From Micromonospora gifhornensis (lineage in GTDB: Bacteria > Actinomycetota > Actinomycetes > Mycobacteriales > Micromonosporaceae), in the NCBI RefSeq assembly GCF_016863515.1, contig NZ_BOPA01000018.1, positions 204,842 through 268,841 on the forward strand: a stretch of DNA of 64,000 bases, written 5' to 3'. Under the pieces are notes generated by a model. The model worked only from the letters and a program-made list of their open reading frames with translations. It did no database searches and had not been told where the DNA came from. Position numbers and translations under genes: made by a program. Of the stretch, positions 25,839 to 36,983 are shown piece after piece (position 1 is the first letter of the stretch; the number at the start of each line of letters is the position of its first letter).

Positions 25839-27389
25839 GTGACGACCACCCCGACCGGCGTGGTACCGCCGGCAGTCGTCGCGCGGCTGTCGCGCCTCGA
25901 CCGCTTCCTCCCGCTGTGGATCGGCCTGGCCATGGCCGTCGGCCTGCTGCTCGGCCGGCTCGTCCCCGGTCTGAACACCGCACTGGAAGCGGTCACGATC
26001 GGTGGGATCTCGCTGCCGATCGCCCTTGGACTGCTCATCATGATGTACCCGGTGCTGGCCAAGGTCCGCTACGACCGGCTCGACTCGGTCACCGGGGATC
26101 GCCGACTGCTGCTGTCCTCGCTGCTGCTCAACTGGATCATCGGCCCGGCTCTCATGTTCGCCCTGGCCTGGATCTTCCTCGCCGAGCATGCCGAGTACCG
26201 CACCGGCCTGATCATCGTCGGTCTTGCCCGCTGCATCGCCATGGTCATCATCTGGAACGACCTGGCCTGCGGCGACCGGGAAGCCGCCGCCGTCCTCGTC
26301 GCCCTCAACTCGGTGTTCCAGGTCCTCGCGTTCGGCCTGCTCGGCTGGTTCTACCTGTCCGTGCTGCCGGACTGGCTGAACCTGTCCGGCGCGCAGTTGC
26401 AGGTCTCCGGGTGGGACATCGCGGTCAACGTGCTGATCTTCCTCGGCATCCCCCTGCTCGCCGGCTACCTCACCCGCCGTCTCGGCGAACGCGCCAAGGG
26501 CCGCGCCTGGTACGAGCGCCGCCTCCTGCCGAAGATCGGCCCGGTCGCCCTCTATGGGCTCCTGTTCACCATCGTCATCCTGTTCGCTCTGCAGGGCGAC
26601 GCCATCACCTCGCAGCCGTGGGACGTCGTGCTGATCGCGGTGCCGCTGCTGGTCTACTTCGCGGTCATGTGGGCCGGCTCCTACGCCCTCGGCCGGGCCA
26701 TCGGGCTGAACTACGCACGCACCACCACCCTCGCTTTCACCGCCGCCGGCAACAACTTCGAACTCGCCATCGCCGTGGCCATCGGTACGTTCGGTGTCAC
26801 CAGCGGCCAGGCCCTCGCTGGTGTCGTCGGCCCGCTCATCGAGGTCCCGGTGCTTGTCGCCCTGGTCTACGTCAGCCTCGCCCTGCGTCGACGCCTGTTT
26901 CCCGCCGACCCGGTTACGTCAACGAGTCCACCGATAGGAAGCTCCGTGTCCGACGACAAGCCCAGCGTCCTGTTCGTCTGCGTGCACAACGCCGGCCGCT
27001 CCCAGATGGCCGCCGGCTGGCTGCGTCACCTCGCCGGCGACGCCGTCGAGGTCCGCTCCGCCGGGTCCGCACCCGCGGAGACCATCAACCCCGCCGCCGT
27101 CGAAGCCATGCGCGAGGTCGGCATCGACATCACCCACCAGACCCCGAAACTTCTTGAGTACGACACCGTCGAAGCCTCCGACGTTGTCATCACCATGGGC
27201 TGCGGCGACGTCTGCCCCGTCTTCCCAGGCAAGCGCTACGAGGACTGGAAGCTCGAAGACCCGGCCGGCAAGGGCGTCGAAGCCGTGCGGCCGATCCGCG
27301 ACGAGATCAAGACCAGCGTCGAGCAACTGCTCGCCGACCTCATCCCGACGACCGGATCAGGTGGGGCTGCCGTAGCGAGGCGAGGGTGA
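25839..27389 (+). CDS. ACR3 arsenite exporter fused to ArsC arsenate reductase
   Basis: A 516-residue fusion. Residues 1-355 are an ACR3-type permease of about ten helices with the conserved Cys132 (LARCIAMVIIWNDLACGD) and the NNFELAIAVAI motif. From about 375 a low-molecular-weight-phosphatase-type ArsC begins: FVCVHNAGRSQMA carries the C-X5-R loop (Cys381, Arg387), and TMGCGDVCPVF gives the redox Cys pair (Cys455, Cys459). Arsenate would be reduced and the arsenite extruded by the same polypeptide; such fusions are known in mycobacteria. GTG 25839 is two bases after the repressor stop. An internal in-frame GTG with its own ribosome site may also yield free ArsC. Confidence 0.9.
   Translation: MTTTPTGVVPPAVVARLSRLDRFLPLWIGLAMAVGLLLGRLVPGLNTALEAVTIGGISLPIALGLLIMMYPVLAKVRYDRLDSVTGDRRLLLSSLLLNWIIGPALMFALAWIFLAEHAEYRTGLIIVGLARCIAMVIIWNDLACGDREAAAVLVALNSVFQVLAFGLLGWFYLSVLPDWLNLSGAQLQVSGWDIAVNVLIFLGIPLLAGYLTRRLGERAKGRAWYERRLLPKIGPVALYGLLFTIVILFALQGDAITSQPWDVVLIAVPLLVYFAVMWAGSYALGRAIGLNYARTTTLAFTAAGNNFELAIAVAIGTFGVTSGQALAGVVGPLIEVPVLVALVYVSLALRRRLFPADPVTSTSPPIGSSVSDDKPSVLFVCVHNAGRSQMAAGWLRHLAGDAVEVRSAGSAPAETINPAAVEAMREVGIDITHQTPKLLEYDTVEASDVVITMGCGDVCPVFPGKRYEDWKLEDPAGKGVEAVRPIRDEIKTSVEQLLADLIPTTGSGGAAVARRG
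26936..26948 (+). promoter_or_regulatory. Internal ribosome site and GTG start for the ArsC domain
   Basis: AGGAAG (26936-26941) lies four bases before an in-frame GTG (26946-26948, Val370), exactly at the start of the ArsC domain. This suggests the gene arose by read-through fusion of two genes and that free ArsC may still be made. Confidence 0.5.
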
Positions 27390-27426
27390 GTCCGTCCCGG
27401 TCGAGCTGATCAAGGATGGAGCGGAT

Positions 27427-27465
27427 GTTCCTGGCACCGGAGCGGGCTGCGCCGGTGCCAGGAAC
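27427..27465. terminator. Hairpin between ACR3-ArsC and CotH genes
   Basis: A perfect 14-bp stem (GTTCCTGGCACCGG 27427-27440 with 27452-27465) and an 11-base loop lie between the convergent genes ending at 27389 (plus) and 27478 (minus), so it can serve both. Confidence 0.8.
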
Positions 27466-27477
27466 GGATCACCCCGG

Positions 27478-29559
27478 TCAGCTTGTCGTGCAGCGCAGGC
27501 TCGGAGCGCTGTTCGTACCGGCGAACGTGCCGAGGAAGCCGAACGTGGTGCTGGCCCCCGCGGCCAGGGTGCCGTTGTAGCTGACGTTGCGGGCGGTGAC
27601 CGCCGACCCCTGGCTGGTGACTGTCGCGTTCCACGCCTGGCTGATCGTCTGCCCGTTGGCGAAGGTCCAGGTCACCGTCCAGTTGCCGATCGCGGCCGAG
27701 CCGGCGGTGACCCGTACCTCGGCCTGGAAGCCGCCGGTCCACTGATTGGTCACCGCGTACGTCGCCGTGCAGGCGTCACCGCCCGGCGCCGGGGTCGTCG
27801 GCCCCGGCGGTGGGGTGGTGGGTCCCGGCGGTGGGGTGGTCGGCGGGGGAGTGGTGGTGGGGCCACCCCACCCGGCGGTCGAGTCCAGCCAGGCGGCGCG
27901 GCGCAGCATCCAGTCCCGCAGGTACTGCACCTGTCCCTGCCAGGTCGGCGCGGTCGGGGTGATGAACGGGCCGATCATCCGGGTGCTCAGGTTGGGCCAA
28001 CGTTGGAAGTTGCGCTGCGCCGCGTTGGTCAGCGGCGTGCTCAGCGCGTTGAGGCGGGACTGCAACGCCGCGTCGGACAGCGGGCCGCGGCGCAGCGTCT
28101 GCCAGCGCAGCCGGACCTGGTTGACGAAGGCCGGGTCGCGCAGCAGTTGCGTGAACCAGTCGTTGGCCAGCGGCTGTCGGCCCTGCTGGTGCTGCCAGCC
28201 GGAGGTCTGGTCGTTGGCGAAGTAGCCGCCCACCCCGAAGCTGAGGTCGTAGTCCCACAGCGGCCCGGCGAAGATCTTGGTGTCCCGGTCCTTGTAGAAG
28301 TAGGCGCTGCGGACGTAGGAGTCCATCTCCCGGCTCAGCTCGTTGACGATGAGCTGGTCGATGAAGGAGTCCACGTCGATGTACGCGCGATAGCCGGTCG
28401 TCGGGTCGGCGAAGTTCGGTGCCCGCAGCACGTTGTGGAATTCCTGGATGTGGTTGCGCAGCCAGTCACGCTGCTCCGGTTGCAGCGGGGACGGGTCGGC
28501 GACCTCCAGGTAGTTCCAGCAGGTGGCGGCGGGACCGGTGCACGGCAGGGTCGGCTCCTCGGCGGCCATCCACTCGAACTTGAAGATGTAGCCGCCGGTG
28601 ATCCTCGGCAGCGTCCGGTCGTCGGCGCGCAACTGCTTGAGGTCGAGGCGGTTCTTCGAGTTCTTGATCGTCTCCACGATCATGTAGACGCCCATGTAGT
28701 CGTCGGCGCCGACCGGCCCGGCGTCGGTGTTGAGGTAGAACTCCGCGAAGGCGTACCGGGGCGCGGGCAGGCCCATCTCCCGACCCAGGTCGTAGACGAA
28801 CGCCTCCCGGATCAGCGCCTTGTCGGTGAACGGGCCGCGCAGCACCCAGTCCGAGTCGGCCGGCATGCCCAGCACCGGATAGTCGGCGTCATCGTCGTCG
28901 TTGTCCCAGAACTCGATCCGGTACGGCGTCTTGTCGAAGCTCGACGACGACTGCCCGCGTAGCCGGAACCCGGCGCGGGTCGCCACGGTGGGCGCGGCGG
29001 CCAGCGAGGTGGTGCCCCCACCGGGCTCGAAGATCATGGTGGCGGCGTCGAAGTAGTCCCGCTGGGGACGCCCGGCACCGTACGAGTCGATCAGGATCAC
29101 CGGCAGGTCGTGGGCGGTGGTGGTGTTGCGGGCGACGTACATGGCGGTGCCGGGCGCGCCGGTGGCGGTCTGTCCGACGAAGGCCTGGGCGCGCAGTTGG
29201 GTGGTCCGGGTCAGCCGCAGCGGTGTGCCGGAGTACACCGTCGACGCGGCGGTGGGCAGCCGACCGTCGGTGGTGTAGCGGATCTGGGCGTCGCTGACGG
29301 TGGTGCCCAGCGACACCGTGACCTCGCCGGCGAAGGTGCCGCTGGGTACGGAGAAGGTGATGTCGCCTGTCAGGTCGTCGGCGGCGGCGTTGACGCCGGT
29401 GTCGACGGCCGGGCTGTTGCCGATCGGTGCGGTGGCGGGTTCGGCCCCGGCCGGCGGCGATGCCGGCAGGAGCAGTCCGGCGACGAGCACGGCAGCGGTG
29501 ACGATGCCGACGGCTCGTGCCGGGGTGACGAGGCGGGTACTGCGGACGGTCAGACGCAC
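27478..29559 (-). CDS. Secreted CotH-kinase-fold protein with C-terminal CBM2
   Basis: A 693-residue secreted protein. A signal peptide (about 1-40) leads into a small beta-sandwich (about 60-130) and then a CotH domain (about 140-520) with FRLRGQSSSSFDKTPYRIEF, DDYMGVYMIVETI and LWDYDLSFG, which carry the kinase-like nucleotide and metal residues. A Pro/Thr linker leads to a CBM2 cellulose/xylan-binding module (last ~100 residues, CTATYAVTNQWTGGFQAEV to the final Cys). CotH of Bacillus is an atypical protein kinase; the substrate here is unknown. GTG 29559 follows AGGAGG and overlaps the VTC gene by 10 bases. The CBM implies attachment to plant polysaccharide or a cellulose-like exopolymer. 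Confidence 0.87.
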   Translation of the reverse strand: MRLTVRSTRLVTPARAVGIVTAAVLVAGLLLPASPPAGAEPATAPIGNSPAVDTGVNAAADDLTGDITFSVPSGTFAGEVTVSLGTTVSDAQIRYTTDGRLPTAASTVYSGTPLRLTRTTQLRAQAFVGQTATGAPGTAMYVARNTTTAHDLPVILIDSYGAGRPQRDYFDAATMIFEPGGGTTSLAAAPTVATRAGFRLRGQSSSSFDKTPYRIEFWDNDDDDADYPVLGMPADSDWVLRGPFTDKALIREAFVYDLGREMGLPAPRYAFAEFYLNTDAGPVGADDYMGVYMIVETIKNSKNRLDLKQLRADDRTLPRITGGYIFKFEWMAAEEPTLPCTGPAATCWNYLEVADPSPLQPEQRDWLRNHIQEFHNVLRAPNFADPTTGYRAYIDVDSFIDQLIVNELSREMDSYVRSAYFYKDRDTKIFAGPLWDYDLSFGVGGYFANDQTSGWQHQQGRQPLANDWFTQLLRDPAFVNQVRLRWQTLRRGPLSDAALQSRLNALSTPLTNAAQRNFQRWPNLSTRMIGPFITPTAPTWQGQVQYLRDWMLRRAAWLDSTAGWGGPTTTPPPTTPPPGPTTPPPGPTTPAPGGDACTATYAVTNQWTGGFQAEVRVTAGSAAIGNWTVTWTFANGQTISQAWNATVTSQGSAVTARNVSYNGTLAAGASTTFGFLGTFAGTNSAPSLRCTTS

Positions 29560-30374
29560 GATGCCTCCTGGACGGATCGAGCGATGGTGGACGGTGTGGT
29601 GCCCGTCGAGGGTGTGCTGTCGCGGAAATGCCGGCGCAGCGTGCGCCGCCACGGCGAGTCCGGCAGTTCCGGGCGCAGGGCGGCCAACCCGGTGGCGTAC
29701 TTGGAGATGCGTACCGGCCGCGTGCCCCGCTGCCACAGCAGCCGGTCGGCCACCGAGGCGGCCCGGCTGGTCTTGGTCTCGACCACGGCGAGGTCGGGCA
29801 GGCGCAGCGTACGGTCGCCGCACCGCCAGGTCAGGTCGGTGTCGACGGTGACCCGGCTGGCGGTGGCGGGCAGCAGCAGGGTCGCCCGCCGGTACGTGGT
29901 GACGAGCACCGGATCCAGCGTGCTGTCGACCGTCGGGCAGACCGCCTCGCGCTCCAGCGCCTCCTGCACGAAGGTGCGACCGGGTTGCACGGTCGCCCGA
30001 TCCTGTGGCCGGTAGGGCAGCCGGTGCTTGGTGAGGCTGCCCCGCGCCCCACTGATCTTGACTTCGAGCCAGCACTGCGCGGAGTCCAGGTAGCTGCGGG
30101 TGCGGACCTTGAACCGCCGGCGTCGCCGGTACGCCGCGCAGTGGTAGCTGGCCAGCCGTGGGGTGTCGAAGTACACCGACTCGTACCGGAAGGCGCGCAC
30201 ACCGTCGATGTCCAGCACCCGGGCGTACGGGGACAGCTGTGCCAGCAGTTCCGGCAGTTCGTCGAGGGGTACGACGTACTTGCGGTCGACGCGGGTCTGC
30301 AGGGCGGCCCGGTCGACGAGTTCGGTCAGCCCGACCGGCGCGAGTTCGGTCCACGGCGCGGTGATCGGGGTCAT
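29550..30374 (-). CDS. VTC-domain (polyphosphate polymerase-like) protein
   Basis: A 274-residue protein with the VTC/CYTH-like tunnel fold. RVDRKYVVPL, FRYESVYFDT, KVRTRSYL, CWLEVKISG, LTKHRLPY, TYRRATLLL and AVVETKTS give the alternating basic and acidic residues that bind polyphosphate and metal in eukaryotic VTC4. ATG 30374 overlaps the stop of the DUF4956 gene (ATGA), and its own stop overlaps the CotH start, so the three are co-translated. The VTC-CotH-DUF4956 association recurs in bacteria; its biochemical role is not established. Confidence 0.85.
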   Translation of the reverse strand: MTPITAPWTELAPVGLTELVDRAALQTRVDRKYVVPLDELPELLAQLSPYARVLDIDGVRAFRYESVYFDTPRLASYHCAAYRRRRRFKVRTRSYLDSAQCWLEVKISGARGSLTKHRLPYRPQDRATVQPGRTFVQEALEREAVCPTVDSTLDPVLVTTYRRATLLLPATASRVTVDTDLTWRCGDRTLRLPDLAVVETKTSRAASVADRLLWQRGTRPVRISKYATGLAALRPELPDSPWRRTLRRHFRDSTPSTGTTPSTIARSVQEASCV

Positions 30375-30976
30375 CGAGCCGCTCCCGCCTGCGCCGGCCT
30401 GCCCGCCGCCACCGGTGCGCCACCCCGACCCCGCACCGAGTACCGCACGTCGACCAGGGTGGTCTCGTTGACCAGGTCGAGTCGTTGCACGGTGGCGGTG
30501 TGCACCCGGGCGCCGAGCAGTTGCTCCAGGTGGGCGACGAGGGCGACCTGGTCGGTGACGGCGGAGTCGAGCACGATGATCTGGTGCCGGTAGCTGCGCA
30601 GCAGCCGCGGATGGTCGCCGAGGAACATCACCACGAGGATCAGCGCCATCAGTCCGCCACTGAGCCAGACCGAGGTGGTGCTCAGCGCGCCGAGGATGCC
30701 CAGGGCCAGCGCGGAGAAGTAGTAGGCCACCTCGTGCTGGTCGAGCTCCGTCGACCGCAGCCGGATGATCGACAGTACGCCGAACAGCGCCAGTCCCAGT
30801 CCGAGCCCGGCGCCGACATTGCTGGCGCTCAGTGCGCTGGCCACGGCGAGAACACCGACGTTGACACCCAGATAGGCGACGACGAGATCGCGGCGACGGT
30901 GGCGTGGAAAGTAGAGCCCGAAGACGAGCAACACCACCGCGCAGATGTCGATCGCGAACAGGACGAGCTGCGGCAT
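30371..30976 (-). CDS. DUF4956 integral membrane protein
   Basis: A 201-residue membrane protein with four to five helices (about 3-21, 32-50, 54-70, 86-103, 105-121). A conserved cytoplasmic loop IIRLRSTELDQHEVAYYF separates them, and a soluble C-terminal alpha/beta domain of about 75 residues follows. These are hallmarks of DUF4956. It is the first gene of the DUF4956-VTC-CotH operon. ATG 30976 is preceded by GGACGGAGAAG. Its job may be to anchor or feed the VTC enzyme at the membrane, but that is inference. Confidence 0.8.
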   Translation of the reverse strand: MPQLVLFAIDICAVVLLVFGLYFPRHRRRDLVVAYLGVNVGVLAVASALSASNVGAGLGLGLALFGVLSIIRLRSTELDQHEVAYYFSALALGILGALSTTSVWLSGGLMALILVVMFLGDHPRLLRSYRHQIIVLDSAVTDQVALVAHLEQLLGARVHTATVQRLDLVNETTLVDVRYSVRGRGGAPVAAGRPAQAGAAR

Positions 30977-33089
<2,113 letters not shown>

Positions 33090-33104
33090 TTCACACCACC
33101 ACCG

Positions 33105-33142
33105 GCCGTCGGCCGTGCGGGTTCTCCCGCACGGCCGACGGC
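33105..33142 (+). terminator. Very strong hairpin terminator after the xylanase gene
   Basis: A perfect 17-bp stem (GCCGTCGGCCGTGCGGG 33105-33121 with 33126-33142) and a 4-base loop TTCT, starting 16 bases after the xylanase stop. Confidence 0.9.
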
Positions 33143-33259
33143 TCGTCGCGTGCTCGTCGCCTTTTCGGCGATACGGCGGCCATCCACCCCACCTGACACC
33201 GCCATTACGCCGAAACGGCGTCGATCAACCAGCGCTACGCGACTGACACGCACGCGAGG

Positions 33260-34726
33260 TCATCGGTTGAGCAGACGGGTGAGTCCGGCAACGACTGCGG
33301 TGGTGAGCATCCACCCGACGAGCACGAGCAGCGCCGAGATGTACTGGCTGGCACCGGCGGCGCGCCATGCCCCGTCGTGCCCGAGGTTGATGATCGGCAG
33401 GAGGAGATCGAGTGACTGTAGTGCCGGGTTGCGCTCAGGTGCCGCGTCGGAGCGGGGAGTCGATGGCTGGACCGTGAACGTCAGCGTTCCGAGAGCCCAG
33501 AATGCGGTGAGCCAGACACCGGCGAGCCAGGGCCGGTAGCCGTAGCCGACAACACCGTCGAGAAGGTACCCGAAGATCCGCTTCGGACGGTTCAGGGTTG
33601 CCCTACGTTGGCGCTGTTTCTCCAGGAGCACCCGTCGGGCTTCCTGGTCCTGGCCGTTCTGCCGATAGTGGGCGGCCAGTTGCTCGTAAGGCTGCGGTGC
33701 GTAGCCGTCGGGGCTGCGGCGCAGCCAGTCCAGACGCTGCCCGACAGTGACCGACTGCGGTGGCAACGGCGACCCACGGGGCGCGGGCGAGCGTGCGAGC
33801 AGCAGCCGGTAGCTGCATCCGACCAGGTCGAGTTCTGCCGGCCAGGTCGCCGGATTGTCGAAGATCGAGTCGGCCTGGAGGCCGCTGAGACGTACCCGGC
33901 CGACTGGCGGGGCTGCGAAGGTCAGCCAGAGAGTCGCAACCCGGGCGCCGCCGAGGTGCAACGCCCAGATACCCGTGGTGCTGATCCGCGCCTCGGTGAA
34001 GTTCAGTTGGTTGCCGATCTGCGCGTGGACCAGGATGATGCCGCCTTCGGCAGTGAATCCGTACCGGGCGGAGAAGCTGCCGGCGATGGTCAGACGATTG
34101 GCGTCGATGGCCGGTCCGCGCGAACTATGCACGGTGGCGCCGGTGAACAGCACGTCACCGCCGATGGTCGCGGCAGAGAGCCAGACTCTGCCGTACGCGA
34201 CGAATCCGGACCTGCCGCTGAGATCGCCGCTCACGGTCATCCGCGCAGCGGCAAGCGCGTCGTCCGGCGTCCCTGAATCGCCCAACGTGGCGCTGTCGAG
34301 CGTCAGGGACCCACCGATTCGCGCATCGCGCAGGTCGGCAGGGCCGGTGATGCGGCATCTGGTCAGGTTGAGGTCACCACGGACTTCCAAGAGCCGGGCA
34401 TGAAAGCCCGGCAGCACGCATTCGATCAGGGTGATGCCTGCGGTGCAGGCGTTGGTGAGGTCCAGAACGTCGGTGATCGTCACACCGACGAGGAACACCG
34501 GTACGCCGACATCGGCCTGCCGGACGTCAAGGCGGCCCACGATCCTGGCGTTACGCAGCCGTAACGCTGCCCGGGGGGATGCGGCCCGGTCGACCGCACG
34601 CGTCACAAGATCGGCGACGACATCGGCGCGAACTACGGCATCCTTGAGGTCAAGTTCCTCACCTCGGAAAAACGCTGACTGGAGCCGTCGCTCAGCCGGG
34701 TCCAGCCGGTCGCGGCGTCCTCCCAT
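33260..34726 (-). CDS. Membrane-anchored beta-helix-like protein of unknown function
   Basis: A 488-residue protein. Residues about 20-300 are a run of short repeats of the form (A/D)LRDARIGGSLTLDSA, LDLTNA, LNLTRC and VLFTGATV, which suggests a right-handed beta-helix of the pentapeptide/bactofilin sort. A helical segment (about 340-390, with QPYEQLAAHYRQNGQDQEARRVLLEKQRQR) follows. The chain ends with two transmembrane helices (WLAGVWLTAFWALGTLTF and ISALLVLVGWMLTTAVVAGL). Relatives in actinomycetes are often labelled membrane-associated oxidoreductase, but I see no redox motif. ATG 34726 is the first in-frame ATG that starts the conserved region. Confidence 0.75.
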   Translation of the reverse strand: MGGRRDRLDPAERRLQSAFFRGEELDLKDAVVRADVVADLVTRAVDRAASPRAALRLRNARIVGRLDVRQADVGVPVFLVGVTITDVLDLTNACTAGITLIECVLPGFHARLLEVRGDLNLTRCRITGPADLRDARIGGSLTLDSATLGDSGTPDDALAAARMTVSGDLSGRSGFVAYGRVWLSAATIGGDVLFTGATVHSSRGPAIDANRLTIAGSFSARYGFTAEGGIILVHAQIGNQLNFTEARISTTGIWALHLGGARVATLWLTFAAPPVGRVRLSGLQADSIFDNPATWPAELDLVGCSYRLLLARSPAPRGSPLPPQSVTVGQRLDWLRRSPDGYAPQPYEQLAAHYRQNGQDQEARRVLLEKQRQRRATLNRPKRIFGYLLDGVVGYGYRPWLAGVWLTAFWALGTLTFTVQPSTPRSDAAPERNPALQSLDLLLPIINLGHDGAWRAAGASQYISALLVLVGWMLTTAVVAGLTRLLNR

Positions 34727-34846
34727 GGCAGTGATGATCGCATATGGCCGGCCGGTGGCCGAGCCCCTGGAATCGGTCGCCGTCAACTGGGCCGTGGCCG
34801 TAGAACGCCACCGGTGCGCACTCGGTCGAATGGCAAGCTGACACCC

Positions 34847-35230
34847 ATGGACAGGGAACAGGTGACCGGCTGGATCGCGGCCTACGAGCAGGCCTGGCGG
34901 ACGCCGGGCACGGAGGCGCTCGCCACGATCTTCACCGAGCAGGCGAGCTACCGGCAGGGGCCGTACCGGGAGCCGGTGGTCGGTCTGCCGGCGATAGCCC
35001 GGATGTGGGAAGCCGAGCGGGACGGTCCGGACGAGGCGTTCCAGATGACCAGCGAGGTGGTCGCGGTCGAGGGTGACACCGCGGTGGCGCGGCTGGAGGT
35101 CCGCTACGGCGATCCCGTCGACCAGGAGTACCGCGATCTGTGGATCATGCGGTTCGCTGCGGACGGGCGATGCGCCTCCTTCGAGGAATGGCCCTTCTGG
35201 CCGGCGCAGTCGACCGCCACCGACAGCTGA
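34847..35230 (+). CDS. NTF2/SnoaL-like small protein
   Basis: A 127-residue single-domain cone-fold protein. The helix WIAAYEQAWRTPGTEALATIF is followed by strands TEVVAV-type (MTSEVVAVEGDTAVARLEVRYG) and LWIMRFAADGRCASFEEWPFW, typical of SnoaL-like domains. Members are isomerases, hydrolases or plain ligand binders; none is indicated here. ATG 34847 places the first helix correctly. It lies alone, divergent from the beta-helix gene and convergent with the GH43 gene. Confidence 0.8.
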   Translation: MDREQVTGWIAAYEQAWRTPGTEALATIFTEQASYRQGPYREPVVGLPAIARMWEAERDGPDEAFQMTSEVVAVEGDTAVARLEVRYGDPVDQEYRDLWIMRFAADGRCASFEEWPFWPAQSTATDS

Positions 35231-35324
35231 CGCCGCACCGCATCTGCGCCGCCCAAGGTCGCGCCGCCGAACCCACTTTCGGCCACCGGCGGCACCGAGC
35301 AGCACGTCCAGCCCTCGGCGCGCC

Positions 35325-35362
35325 GCGGGCGTCCGTCCGGCACCCCGGAGGCGGACGCCCGC
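35325..35362. terminator. Bidirectional hairpin between NTF2-like and GH43 genes
   Basis: GCGGGCGTCCG (35325-35335) pairs with 35352-35362; inside, TCCGG and CCGGA pair around a CACC loop, giving a long two-part stem. It lies 15 bases before the end of the minus-strand GH43 gene. Confidence 0.75.
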
Positions 35363-35376
35363 GAACAGGTGGCCGG

Positions 35377-36936
35377 TCAGGAGCGGGCGCTCGGGCGGTA
35401 GTCGAACCAGTCGAAGGCCGCGCTGCCCTCGGTGACGTAGAGGCCGAACACCCGGCCGGTGAAACCGGCGGCGACCTCGGTGGACAGGTACCGTCCGTCG
35501 AGTTCGGCCAGCACCACCGGCCCGTCGTCGGTCAGCACCTCGAAGCTGACCGTGTCGCAGGCGGCGGGGCGTACGCCGAAGGGGGCGCCGGGGGCCGTCA
35601 CCTGGTCGGCGGCGGTCACCGTCGGCGGCAGCAGGTCGTCGGTGCGGGTGGTGATGGTCAGGGTGACCGGGCCGGCCGGCACCGACAGCTCGCCGAAGAC
35701 CTGCCGGAACGGCCCGACGCGGCCGATCACCTGCACCAGCCCGTCGGCGACCTCGATGTCGTAGTGGTGCGCCTCGTCGATGCGCAACGTCAGCCCGGCC
35801 CGTCCCGCGCCGGGGTCGACGTGCACGCCGGCCCGGCAGTCGTGGTGCTGCTGCCGGCGGGCGACCATGGTGGCGCCGGAGCGGTCCAGGGTCGTGCCGG
35901 CCGCGTGCAGGGTGAGCCAGCCGGGCCGCTCGGTCAACGACCAGCTGTCCTTCGGCCGCTCCCGCAGCGAGATCCACTCCGGCGCGAGCGCGTCGGTGGC
36001 GTCGAAGTCGTCCCGGTAGGAGCCCGGGTCGCGTGCCGCGGCGAGGGCGGGCGGGCTGCCGGCCGGCGCGGTCATCGTCTCCTCGACCGGGTCCACCACC
36101 GGCCAGCCGTCCTCCCAGCGCACCGGCACCAGGAACGTCTCCCGGCCGAGCACGTGGTACGGCGGCCACTGGCCCTTGGCCCGGATGCCCAGCAGCACCA
36201 TCCACCAACTGCCGTCGGTGGCCTGCACCAGGTCGGCATGGCCGGTGGCCTGCACCAGCCGGTCGGTGCTGCGGTGGGTCAGGAACGGGTTGACCGGGCC
36301 GGGCTCGAACGGGCCCCGGATGCTGCGCGACCGGGCGATCGAGACGGCGTGCCCGGTGTGCGTGCCGCCCTCGGAGACCAGCAGGTACCACCAGTCGCCG
36401 ATCCGGTACAGGTGCGGGGCCTCCGGGTACTGCCCGCCGGTGCCCGACCACATCGGCACCGGCCCCTCCAGCACCGTGCCGGTCTCCGGATCGATCCGGT
36501 ACGACTCGACCCCCGACACGGTCAACCAGCAGTCCCCGTTGTCGTCCCAGGTCAGCGACGGGTCGATGTGCGGCACGTCGAGGTGGACCGGTTCCGACCA
36601 CGGGCCGGCCGGGTCGGTGGCGGTGACCAGCAGGTGGCGGCCGGTGGTGACGTTTGTGGTGACCATGTAGAAGCGGCCGTCGTGGTGGCGGATGGTCGGG
36701 GCGTAGATGCCGGCGGAGGCGTGCGTGTCCGGCGGCAGTTCGAGTTGGCTGGGGCGGTCGAGCACGTTGCCGATCTGCCGCCAGTTCACCAGGTCCCGAC
36801 TGTGGAAGATCGGTACGCCGGGGAAGTACTCGAAGCTGGAACAGACCAGGTAGTAGTCCTCGCCCACCCGGCACACGCTGGGATCGGGGTGGAAGCCGGG
36901 CACGACGGGGTTGCCGAAGGTGGCGGAATCGGTCAT
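35377..36936 (-). CDS. GH43 beta-xylosidase / alpha-L-arabinofuranosidase
   Basis: A 519-residue enzyme without signal peptide, so probably intracellular. The five-bladed propeller occupies about 1-310, with base Asp18 (GFHPDPS), pKa-tuning Asp125 (PHIDPSLTW) and acid Glu172 (YPEAPHLY). A C-terminal beta-sandwich (about 325-519, ending FDWFDYRPS) is the usual GH43_C2 xylosidase accessory domain. It would release xylose from xylo-oligosaccharides made by the GH10 enzyme. No clear ribosome site precedes ATG 36936; an in-frame GTG at 36942 is an alternative and the message may be leaderless. Confidence 0.9.
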   Translation of the reverse strand: MTDSATFGNPVVPGFHPDPSVCRVGEDYYLVCSSFEYFPGVPIFHSRDLVNWRQIGNVLDRPSQLELPPDTHASAGIYAPTIRHHDGRFYMVTTNVTTGRHLLVTATDPAGPWSEPVHLDVPHIDPSLTWDDNGDCWLTVSGVESYRIDPETGTVLEGPVPMWSGTGGQYPEAPHLYRIGDWWYLLVSEGGTHTGHAVSIARSRSIRGPFEPGPVNPFLTHRSTDRLVQATGHADLVQATDGSWWMVLLGIRAKGQWPPYHVLGRETFLVPVRWEDGWPVVDPVEETMTAPAGSPPALAAARDPGSYRDDFDATDALAPEWISLRERPKDSWSLTERPGWLTLHAAGTTLDRSGATMVARRQQHHDCRAGVHVDPGAGRAGLTLRIDEAHHYDIEVADGLVQVIGRVGPFRQVFGELSVPAGPVTLTITTRTDDLLPPTVTAADQVTAPGAPFGVRPAACDTVSFEVLTDDGPVVLAELDGRYLSTEVAAGFTGRVFGLYVTEGSAAFDWFDYRPSARS

Positions 36937-36983
36937 GTGCACCGATGCTAGGCGGCCCGGTGGTCCACGCGTACCCCTGGTGT

